Assembly (NCBI GenBank): GCA_913777665.1
Contig: CAJYTF010000020.1
Location: 1 to 54,384, forward strand
Reading direction: 5' to 3'
DNA: 54,384 bases
Origin: an uncultured Myroides sp.
Lineage (GTDB): Bacteria > Bacteroidota > Bacteroidia > Flavobacteriales > Flavobacteriaceae
Below are positions 9,179 to 15,479 of this stretch, one piece after another. How positions within the stretch are numbered: the first letter of the stretch is position 1; each line of letters starts with the position of its first letter. The notes beneath the pieces are model-generated. The model ran no database searches and was not told the DNA's origin. It saw only the letters and a list, made by a program, of their open reading frames with translations. A program made the translations under genes and the position numbers.

Positions 9179-9397
9179 AATTATACTTATGATTTTCCGA
9201 ATGCCATTCTATTTTTTGACGAAAACAATCAATTATTTGCTTTCATCGAAATTTGTTTTCAATGCAATGCATATTCAGCAAGCAATAAAAATATTTCATT
9301 AAACAATGAATGTTCTAAAAAGTTGTACATATTGAAAGAACAATTTCTGAAAGCTGGTATTAAATACGGAATTATAAATGAAAGACAGCCGAATTAA
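9179..9397 (+). pseudogene. C-terminal remnant of a small hypothetical protein
   Basis: An open frame of ~72 codons with no plausible start codon, preceded by a stop at 9176. It has protein-like composition: FPNAILFFDENNQLFAFIEI, then a C-x2-C (CFQC), a further Cys, and a charged GIKYGIINERQPN end. This looks like the tail of a flavobacterial hypothetical protein whose front half has been lost. The stop overlaps the terminator shared with rtcB. It is the only coding signal in the 401-bp gap after lpdA. Confidence 0.45.
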
Positions 9398-9411
9398 TTT
9401 TCGGCTGTCTT
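9382..9411. terminator. Bidirectional terminator downstream of rtcB
   Basis: A 12-bp perfect inverted repeat (AAGACAGCCGAA and complement) with a 6-nt loop, directly beyond the rtcB stop and overlapping the end of the 9179-9397 remnant. It should end the RNA-repair operon. Confidence 0.75.
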
Positions 9412-9412
9412 A

Positions 9413-10834
9413 TTAATCCTCTCTACTTCCGTCATCTGCCATACGAACCATTTTGGGCGTAAACGTAGCCACAACATCAATCAGATTTTTTTGAGCTTCC
9501 ATAACCTGATGAATATCTTTATAAGCCATAGGTGCTTCATCCAATCCGGCACCAATCAAGGTTACATTATGATCTTTTAAAATAGCTTTAAAATCGGTTT
9601 TTGAAATTTCTTTTTTCGCCTGCGTTCTACTCATTTGTCGACCGGCTCCATGCGATGCCGACTGAATAGCTTCAGGTTCGCCTTTTCCACGGACTAAAAA
9701 TCCCGGTGCAGTCATAGATCCCGGAATAATTCCCATAACATCTTTACTTGCTGGTGTTGCGCCTTTTCGGTGAACAATAACCTCTTCCCCATTCCACTGT
9801 TCTTTCCAAGCAAAATTATGATGGTTTTCAACCTTTGCTATAACCTCTACACCTAACGCTTTTTGCATTTTTTGATGGATCACTTCATGACAAGCCGATG
9901 CGTAATCTCCCGCCAAATTCATTGCCAGCCAATATTCCTGACCTTCGGTTGAATTCAAATCAAAATAAGCCAGATTTTTAGCTTCTTGCGGCAACTTACA
10001 AACCTTTTTAGCTAACTGCGTGTAATGTCCGGCAATGGTAGCGCCAAAACCACGAGAACCTGAATGCGTTAACAAAGCCACATACTTACCTTTTTCGATA
10101 TTGAGTTGTTCATCGCGTTCTTTAAATTCAATGATACCGAATTCTACAAAATGATTACCACCACCCGAACTTCCTAATTGCGCCCAGGCTTTATCCTTTA
10201 AATTCTTTAAAAGCGGATTTTCATTAAACAATTGATTTTCCAAAACTCCGTGATCAAATCTGTACTGACCTCGAAATCCATTTCCTGCCCCAAAATTTGA
10301 TTGTGCAATCAACTCCCGTTTAAACTTTGATTGATTTTCTTCGAAAAAAGATTCTTCCATATCATAAATAGAAAGTGCCATTCTACAACCAATATCAACA
10401 CCCACACCATACGGAATAATGGCGTTTCTGGTTGCCAACACACCGCCAATCGGTAAGCCGTAACCCTGATGTGCATCGGGCATTAAAGCACCTGCGACAG
10501 AAACAGGCAGTTTCATAGCTGTTTCCATTTGCTTTCTTGCTCCTTCTTCAATATGATCGCTACCAAAAACAGCGTAAGGTTTTGGTTCAATTGCTAACGG
10601 AATGGTATCGTTATCCATTTCTTTTTGCAACGCGATAATTTGTCGTGCCAAAGGATAAAAAGCTGATGTTTCAAATGTATCTATAGGCTTTTCAATAACG
10701 TTTTTTAAAATGTTCAACATCTCGCCTTTATTTAAAGATCCTTTGTAGTTTTTACAAAAATCTAATGTTTTTCCTAAAATGATATTTTCTTCAAAACCTA
10801 TACGCAATAAGTCTTTTCCTGTTATTTTTTTCAT
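9413..10834 (-). CDS. rtcB: RtcB-type 3'-5' RNA ligase
   Basis: GTP- and Mn-dependent ligase that joins RNA 3'-phosphate or 2',3'-cyclic phosphate ends to 5'-OH ends, repairing cleaved tRNA and other RNAs. 473 residues. Metal and catalytic residues are in place: DAHQG near 120, Cys150 in VGVDIGCRM, His228 in SGGGNHF, His257 in THSGSRG, His338-339 in KVENHHNF. His395 in SHGAGR is the position guanylylated in characterised RtcB. It is the last gene of a four-gene operon, starting 2 bp after the upstream nucleotidyltransferase stop, and ends at a strong terminator. No rtcA cyclase gene is present. The archease partner is also absent. Confidence 0.96.
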   Translation of the reverse strand: MKKITGKDLLRIGFEENIILGKTLDFCKNYKGSLNKGEMLNILKNVIEKPIDTFETSAFYPLARQIIALQKEMDNDTIPLAIEPKPYAVFGSDHIEEGARKQMETAMKLPVSVAGALMPDAHQGYGLPIGGVLATRNAIIPYGVGVDIGCRMALSIYDMEESFFEENQSKFKRELIAQSNFGAGNGFRGQYRFDHGVLENQLFNENPLLKNLKDKAWAQLGSSGGGNHFVEFGIIEFKERDEQLNIEKGKYVALLTHSGSRGFGATIAGHYTQLAKKVCKLPQEAKNLAYFDLNSTEGQEYWLAMNLAGDYASACHEVIHQKMQKALGVEVIAKVENHHNFAWKEQWNGEEVIVHRKGATPASKDVMGIIPGSMTAPGFLVRGKGEPEAIQSASHGAGRQMSRTQAKKEISKTDFKAILKDHNVTLIGAGLDEAPMAYKDIHQVMEAQKNLIDVVATFTPKMVRMADDGSRED

Positions 10835-10846
10835 GATTAATTGTAT
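10826..10846 (-). repeat. 21-bp start-site repeat, copy at rtcB
   Basis: The 21 bp spanning the rtcB start codon (12 bp upstream, ATG, six A) are identical to 12635-12655 at the start of the 259-aa nucleotidyltransferase gene in the same operon. On the minus strand the upstream part reads ATACAATTAATC. It may be a shared A/U-rich translation-initiation context or a trace of gene duplication/shuffling. Confidence 0.6.
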
Positions 10847-11895
10847 AATTTTAAACGAAGTTCAATCAATAAATTTTCAATTTTATTTAAATCAGGAGCT
10901 GTCATTAATGTCGATTTTTCATAATAATGTTCTATATCAACTATTAAATCATCAGCCATTCTCACAACTTCTTCATAGCTGTATTTTCCAGATTTAATTT
11001 CTAATAATTCATCTCTGTTCTCAACTTCTATTATTAATTTACCTTCCTTAAAAATTTTTAAAGCCACTTGTAACAAACGTATGGTATGCATCATGTTTTT
11101 AGCATCATAACCTTTTCCGTGCATTTTGTTCGCTTGAAATCGATCAATATTTCGCTTTGAAACCCATTCCCAGTATTCGCTATATTTTTTACAGTATGTA
11201 GAATATGCATCTTTATTAAAATATAATAATACTGATGAAGTTGTGTTTTTTGGAATGCTGCTTAATGTAACTTCATTTGAATTTTCTCCACTACATATTC
11301 CATTAAAAAGATCATTTTTTGAATCGTAGAAAAGGTTATAAGTATCTTTTAAATGATTGAGCTTACTTAAACCACAATTTTCTTGATTTAGTTTATTAGC
11401 CGTTAACCAAGCATGTAATTCAATTGTTTTACCGTTTTCTACAACATAACAAAAATCTAAAACTGATTTTCGTTCCTTATCTATTGGATGAAACATTTTC
11501 TTGTTTAAACCCTTTGCCTTTTTTACCTGTGACAAAGCGTAACCCACGAAAGTATCTTTAGTTAAAAGTGAAAGAAAATCGCTAACTTTTATATCATTCA
11601 TTAAATCACTTTTATGTAAGATACAATTTTCTGGTGTTGCTAACATTTCTAAAATGTTTGGATTATTTTTAGAAAGAAGCTCAATAAATCTCCCTAATTC
11701 GTAATAAACAATATCGTTGGTTTCGTTACTTACTTGTGAGATATAATTAAGTCCGTAAAAATCACTTTTAGGCATGTAGAAAACACCTCGAATATCAGTA
11801 TCCGATTTTTCTGTATTTAAACCATAAGCCTTACTTCCTGAAATACATTCGAACAGGATCAGGTTATTTTTCTTTAAAAAATCTATCGTCAGCAT
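10837..11895 (-). CDS. RlaP-type (PF10127) nucleotidyltransferase, 352 aa
   Basis: A predicted DNA polymerase beta-superfamily nucleotidyltransferase. The active-site motif is SGSKAYGLNTEKSDTDIRG near residues 19-37: the GS helix followed by D-x-D metal ligands. PF10127 enzymes are described as RtcB-associated polymerases thought to modify broken RNA ends before ligation; their substrate is unproven. The C-terminal ~200 residues are helical, with conserved NKMHGKGYDAKNMMHTIRLL. Its first 32 bases overlap the end of a second PF10127 gene, so they are translationally coupled. Confidence 0.85.
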   Translation of the reverse strand: MLTIDFLKKNNLILFECISGSKAYGLNTEKSDTDIRGVFYMPKSDFYGLNYISQVSNETNDIVYYELGRFIELLSKNNPNILEMLATPENCILHKSDLMNDIKVSDFLSLLTKDTFVGYALSQVKKAKGLNKKMFHPIDKERKSVLDFCYVVENGKTIELHAWLTANKLNQENCGLSKLNHLKDTYNLFYDSKNDLFNGICSGENSNEVTLSSIPKNTTSSVLLYFNKDAYSTYCKKYSEYWEWVSKRNIDRFQANKMHGKGYDAKNMMHTIRLLQVALKIFKEGKLIIEVENRDELLEIKSGKYSYEEVVRMADDLIVDIEHYYEKSTLMTAPDLNKIENLLIELRLKLYN

Positions 11896-12643
11896 CTGTT
11901 ATTATTTTATAAAAGGTTTCATTTAAATGTTCTATATCAAATGTTCCTTTACGTTTTATTTTTTTAGAATCTGAAAGTTCTTTATAACTAACTTTCAAGT
12001 AATCAATCAATTTTAAATTGATTTTATCGATATCCTTTTCACTTGCATTTACCTTTACAGCCAGCAATCGATTTGTTTCTTCTATCAGTGATTCATCATC
12101 TATCAAACTCATTAGTTTTGAAAATTCCATAGGTGGAAACTGATTACTTTCAATCGCAAATCTTGCGGCTAATAGCGATCTGTATATATAAAAGAAATCT
12201 TTCAACCGAATATTTTCTTCGTTAAGCACTTCCATTTTTTTATGAACCAAACCTAAATAGTGGTGTACTAAAGTTTGCTGACAAAAATAATTTAGAAGTA
12301 ATTCTTTGATTAAATTAAAGGAATTTTCTTCTTTTTGATAGATAATTGGCGATTGCATCCATTCAAACGGCGTTGCATTTGAAGCATACAATAGTTTGAG
12401 AAACTTCTTTAAATCCCAACCATTGATATCAAGTTCATTATTGATTGGAAAGTCGAAGAAATCTGGCTGCTCATTTATATGTAAATAATGTTTTTTAGGT
12501 TTTACATAAATAAATCGAACATCAAAATCACTATCTCTTGATGAAAATCCCCAACCTCTACTACCCGATTCTATGGCAAAAAGTATTTTTATTCCTTTCT
12601 CTTTTTCTATTTCATTAAGTTTTTCAACTATTACTTTTTTCAT
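11864..12643 (-). CDS. RlaP-type (PF10127) nucleotidyltransferase, 259 aa
   Basis: A shorter relative of the downstream 352-aa protein. The nucleotidyltransferase signature ESGSRGWGFSSRDSDFDVR is at about residues 24-42, with the catalytic D-x-D pair. It is followed by a helical domain with HHYLGLVHKKME. By sequence it resembles the YcgL-like branch of PF10127. Two non-identical members side by side suggest separate substrates or end-processing steps. It starts 13 bp after the slipin-like gene, with the same 21-bp start context as rtcB. Confidence 0.83.
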   Translation of the reverse strand: MKKVIVEKLNEIEKEKGIKILFAIESGSRGWGFSSRDSDFDVRFIYVKPKKHYLHINEQPDFFDFPINNELDINGWDLKKFLKLLYASNATPFEWMQSPIIYQKEENSFNLIKELLLNYFCQQTLVHHYLGLVHKKMEVLNEENIRLKDFFYIYRSLLAARFAIESNQFPPMEFSKLMSLIDDESLIEETNRLLAVKVNASEKDIDKINLKLIDYLKVSYKELSDSKKIKRKGTFDIEHLNETFYKIITDADDRFFKEK

Positions 12644-12655
12644 GATTAATTGTAT
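12635..12655 (-). repeat. 21-bp start-site repeat, copy at the 259-aa nucleotidyltransferase
   Basis: Second copy of the sequence at 10826-10846, again spanning the start codon at the same offset. Confidence 0.6.
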
Positions 12656-12656
12656 T

Positions 12657-13742
12657 TTATTTTGTAAAAATCTGTTTCAATTCTGAAACTATGTTGCCAC
12701 TGCCGGAAACTGAAATGGTATTTATTTTTTCTGATATTTTTTCGATATACTCCATTTCTTTCAATTTGTACAACATTTGGTTTTCTTCCATTAATTTAGC
12801 AGTGTTTAACAAACTTCTTGTCGAGGCAGTTTCTTCTCTACGCATGATACTGTTTGCCTGTGCTTTTTTCTCGGCAACTAAAACCTGATTCATAATATCA
12901 CGTATTTCTCCAGGCAAAATAATATCTTTTAAACCGGCATCAATTACTTTAACGCCTAACCTTTCTGCTTTCTGAGTGATTTCGACCAAAAGTGTTTCTG
13001 CTATTTTATTTTTCTGATCCATTAATTCATCAAAAGTCATAGTTCCAACCAAGGTTCTTAAAGCCATTTGAATGATTATATACAACTGATTTTCAAACTC
13101 TCTATTTTCTGCAAATGCTTTAATAAAATCAACAATTTGGTATTGAACAGAAAAATTCATACGTAATTGCACTTTGTCTTTAGTAAGAATTTCCTGGCCG
13201 TTCACTTCCATGTTCTGCTGACGCGTATCACCTTTTGCTACTGTAATAGTTTGCGAATTTTTCCACCAGAAATAATTTCCTGCTGATAATAATTCTATAA
13301 ATTTTCCATCAACAAACAATAACCCTTGTTCATAAGACTCAATTCGATAATTTCTAACATATAAGTTTAATTGTGGTTTTTCTAAAATCACTTTTGATAC
13401 ATCTGCAATTGTATAATCTGCTATAGAAACTTTTTGAAATTTGTATGGATTTTTTCCTTTCCAGAAAGCATATACTCCAGGATTCATAACTGATTGAAAA
13501 TTATTATTCTGATATTTTAAAACCAATTCATCATCCGCTACATTAATTATTTCCAAATAATCTTTTAAAAGATCATTATTAAAAACTCCTTCATACAAAT
13601 TAGGAAATTCTTCGCTAGTGTTAAATCTCTCTACTTTTTCACCTAAGAAAAACCAATAAGTACCTTTAAAAATTACATTGATTAACTGATTGTTTTTATA
13701 AACCAATGCTGCTTCATTTTCTTGTAATGTAACTTTTTTCAT
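12657..13742 (-). CDS. Slipin-like SPFH/band-7 protein
   Basis: 361 residues. The C-terminal half is an SPFH (stomatin/prohibitin) domain: VQLRMNFSVQYQIVDFIKAF, then ALRTLVGTMTFDELM, the alanine/glutamate helix after GVKVIDAGLKDIILPGEI, and a coiled-coil tail. There is no N-terminal membrane helix. Instead residues 1-163 contain three copies of a short beta unit ending in KGTYWFFLG (26-34), PGVYAFWKG (88-96) and AGNYFWWKN (154-162). First gene of the RtcB operon. Slipins are recurrent partners of RtcB in bacteria, perhaps as scaffolds, but their role there is not known. Confidence 0.87.
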   Translation of the reverse strand: MKKVTLQENEAALVYKNNQLINVIFKGTYWFFLGEKVERFNTSEEFPNLYEGVFNNDLLKDYLEIINVADDELVLKYQNNNFQSVMNPGVYAFWKGKNPYKFQKVSIADYTIADVSKVILEKPQLNLYVRNYRIESYEQGLLFVDGKFIELLSAGNYFWWKNSQTITVAKGDTRQQNMEVNGQEILTKDKVQLRMNFSVQYQIVDFIKAFAENREFENQLYIIIQMALRTLVGTMTFDELMDQKNKIAETLLVEITQKAERLGVKVIDAGLKDIILPGEIRDIMNQVLVAEKKAQANSIMRREETASTRSLLNTAKLMEENQMLYKLKEMEYIEKISEKINTISVSGSGNIVSELKQIFTK

Positions 13743-14042
13743 ATTTTTAAATTTTTAGTTTTGTTAATTAAGTTCTTTTCAAATTCTTCCTTCTTTAAAT
13801 GCGGAATAAAGAAAAAAGCAGTTTTCTACTCTGTATCATTTAAACAAAATCAACAACTTACATTTTAATTGTTAGATACATTTCCAAACAGTAATTTTCA
13901 ATATTCAGGCTTTAAATAAAGTGCTGATTTATCGAAATAAATGCAACTGAAAAACTTGAAAAGAACTTTGGTGTGATTTGTTTTAAAAGTAATCAACTTC
14001 CTAAGTGAGGAATTCACCTCATTGCAACCGGGCGCAACTTGA

Positions 14043-14111
14043 GTAAAGTCAAGTTTGGGATTCGAACCCAATTTTAATCCTTGTTCTATCCAACTGAACT
14101 ACTTTCATTAC
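14043..14111 (-). ncRNA. tRNA-like module B (D-arm and T-arm, no anticodon arm)
   Basis: Minus-strand RNA. The D-arm at 14099-14083 is GTTC-AGTTGGATA-GAAC, with the GG of a tRNA D-loop. The T-arm at 14071-14055 is a perfect 5-bp stem with loop TTCGAAT. Only 11 nt join them, so the anticodon arm and normal variable loop are missing. An acceptor-like helix AAGT/ACTT (14104-14101 with 14054-14051) stacks directly on the T-stem, and after an internal loop GTAA/TTAC continues it. This resembles the tRNA-like module of bacterial Y RNAs more than a functional tRNA. Confidence 0.7.
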
Positions 14112-14195
14112 TGAAAGGTGGGATTCGAACCCACGACATAGGAACCGTTAAAAATTTAAGATTCAGCATACGGTTTCCCGCACTACGATGCCTTT
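14111..14195 (-). ncRNA. tRNA-like module A (T-arm plus GNRA hairpin)
   Basis: Minus-strand RNA just upstream of module B. The T-arm at 14134-14118 is a perfect GTGGG/CCCAC stem with loop TTCGAAT. A helix AAAG/CTTT (14195-14192 with 14117-14114) stacks on it as in a tRNA acceptor. In the D-arm position is a hairpin GCAT...ATGC (14191-14166) whose inner stem GCGG/CCGT is capped by a GAAA tetraloop. About 30 A/U-rich nt lead to the T-arm. The 3' strand of its acceptor can alternatively pair with the start of module B (CTTTCA-GTAA-TGAAAG). Confidence 0.6.
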
Positions 14196-14233
14196 TGAAA
14201 CATCAGAATAGAAATACTTTGTTTTTAACATTA

Positions 14234-14241
14234 CAAAGATG
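14234..14241 (-). promoter_or_regulatory. Predicted -7 box of the RtcB operon/tRNA-like RNA
   Basis: The minus strand reads CATCTTTG, one mismatch from TANNTTTG, ~39 nt before module A. A dyad operator candidate ends 10 bp upstream of it, the same geometry as on the divergent WYL promoter. Confidence 0.4.
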
Positions 14242-14251
14242 ACTGTGTTAC

Positions 14252-14270
14252 TACGCAGTATAAATGCGCA
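14252..14270. promoter_or_regulatory. Candidate WYL operator, RtcB-operon side
   Basis: TACGCA-N7-TGCGCA, preceded by C: an imperfect dyad of 19 bp. The same motif with identical spacing recurs at 14362-14380. It lies just upstream of the predicted -7 box of the rtcB leader, where a dimeric activator or repressor could bind. Confidence 0.55.
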
Positions 14271-14361
14271 ACTATAAAAAAAATGAAATAATCTCATAAT
14301 TAACTAAAATTCAATTATTTAAAATAAAATATTTTTTAAAACAGAAAATTATATCTTAAAC

Positions 14362-14380
14362 TACGTAAATACATTGCGCA
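14362..14380. promoter_or_regulatory. Candidate WYL operator, regulator side
   Basis: TACGTA-N7-TGCGCA, again preceded by C. It ends 8 bp before the -7 box of the WYL gene. The match to 14252-14270 suggests that one regulator controls both divergent promoters, most simply the adjacent WYL protein, including itself. Confidence 0.55.
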
Positions 14381-14388
14381 TTAAATTG

Positions 14389-14396
14389 TATTTTTG
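14389..14396 (+). promoter_or_regulatory. -7 box of the WYL regulator gene
   Basis: TATTTTTG, an exact TANNTTTG match. It covers the TTG at 14394 that would otherwise be the most upstream start codon, so translation must begin downstream, at the ATG at 14421. Confidence 0.6.
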
Positions 14397-14420
14397 ATTG
14401 ATTTTCAACACCAAATAACT

Positions 14421-15446
14421 ATGGCAACCAACAAATCGGCTTTAATTAGATATAAAACCATTGATAAATGTTTACAAAATCGTTACAGAAAATGGACGTT
14501 GGACGATTTGATTGAAAAAGTTTCGGATGCTTTGTATGAATTTGAAGGTATTACAACCGGTGTTAGCAAGCGAACTATTCAGGCTGATATTCAGTTTATG
14601 CGTAGTGACAAGTTGGGATATAATGCGCCAATTGTGGTAACCGACCGTAAATTTTACAGTTATGATGATCCGGAATATTCTATTACGAAATCGCCGATTA
14701 AAGAAGAAGATGTTGATAAAATGAAGGAAATTGTTTCGCTTTTAAAACAGTTTAATGGTTTTCAGTATTTTGATGAAATGAGCGAATTGATTGCCAAATT
14801 GGAGAATAACATTTACAAATCTGCAAAGAAAACTCCGAATTACATTCAGTTTGAAGACAATAAACAGTTAAAAGGAATTGATCATTTAAGCAGGTTGTAT
14901 CAGGCAATTTTACAGAAAAAACCGTTGCTGATTGAATATAAATCGTTCAAATCTAAACAGGCAATAAAAGAAATTTATCATCCGTATTTGTTGAAAGAAT
15001 ACCGAAACCGCTGGTTTTTAATCACTCGAAACAATAAAGGAAAGCTTTTGGTTACTTTGGCTTTAGATCGAATAGAAGCTTTTTACGAATTAGACACCAA
15101 CCTTTTTAAACCCTACGAAGGAATTGATTTTGAAACCTATTTTAGTGAATGTATTGGTGTAACACGAAGTGTAAAAGACCGACCGCAAAAGGTCATTTTA
15201 AAGTTTAATCCTAAAAATGCACCGTATGTAAAAACAAAACCGCTGCATCATTCGCAACAAATTCTTCAGGAAGATGAAACTGGAATGATTGTGCGTATTG
15301 ATGTGATCCCAAATTTTGAATTGGAACGTGAAATTTTAGGTTTTGGCGAATGCGTTGAAGTTTTGGGACCAAGAAATTTAAGAAGACTGATTCAATATAG
15401 AGTTGCAAAGAATAATAGAGTTTACAACACAGAAAATGATTCATAA
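14421..15446 (+). CDS. HTH-WYL transcriptional regulator
   Basis: 341 residues from ATG 14421. Starting at the in-frame TTG 14394 would place the start inside the -7 box, and the conserved N-terminus is ATNKSALIRYKTIDKCL. An N-terminal winged helix-turn-helix (residues ~1-70, with SKRTIQADIQFM as the recognition helix region) is followed by a WYL domain (YHPYLLKEYRNRWFLITR) and a C-terminal WCX-like extension. WYL domains of this type sense ligands, in some cases nucleic acid, and control defence or repair genes. It is divergent from the RtcB operon and is the probable regulator. Confidence 0.9.
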   Translation: MATNKSALIRYKTIDKCLQNRYRKWTLDDLIEKVSDALYEFEGITTGVSKRTIQADIQFMRSDKLGYNAPIVVTDRKFYSYDDPEYSITKSPIKEEDVDKMKEIVSLLKQFNGFQYFDEMSELIAKLENNIYKSAKKTPNYIQFEDNKQLKGIDHLSRLYQAILQKKPLLIEYKSFKSKQAIKEIYHPYLLKEYRNRWFLITRNNKGKLLVTLALDRIEAFYELDTNLFKPYEGIDFETYFSECIGVTRSVKDRPQKVILKFNPKNAPYVKTKPLHHSQQILQEDETGMIVRIDVIPNFELEREILGFGECVEVLGPRNLRRLIQYRVAKNNRVYNTENDS

Positions 15447-15447
15447 A

Positions 15448-15474
15448 AAAGTCCGAAGAAATTCTTCGGACTTT
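15448..15474. terminator. Bidirectional terminator, WYL gene/dnaB
   Basis: A perfect 13-bp inverted repeat (AAAGTCCGAAGAA and complement) around one base, between the convergent WYL and dnaB genes. Confidence 0.85.
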
Positions 15475-15479
15475 ATATT

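Larger units (their letters stand above)
13743..14233 (-). promoter_or_regulatory. Long 5' leader of the RtcB operon
   Basis: From the predicted minus-strand promoter (-7 box 14234-14241) to the slipin ATG there are ~490 nt without a plausible ORF. The promoter-proximal part carries the two tRNA-like modules. After them come hairpins TTGC...GCAA and TGAGG-TGAATT-CCTCA (about 14000-14040), then ~250 nt of A/T-rich DNA in which I see no further structure. No clear intrinsic terminator separates the RNA modules from the coding genes, so read-through seems likely. Confidence 0.5.

Noticed and set aside
13981..14160. Ordinary tRNA genes upstream of the RtcB operon
   Set aside because: T-arms are perfect, but neither element has an anticodon stem-loop and the acceptor helices are only about 4 bp, so they are not functional tRNAs.
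14394..14420. Longer WYL regulator starting at TTG 14394
   Set aside because: That TTG is the end of an exact -7 box (14389-14396), so it cannot lie in the mRNA; the conserved N-terminus begins at ATG 14421.
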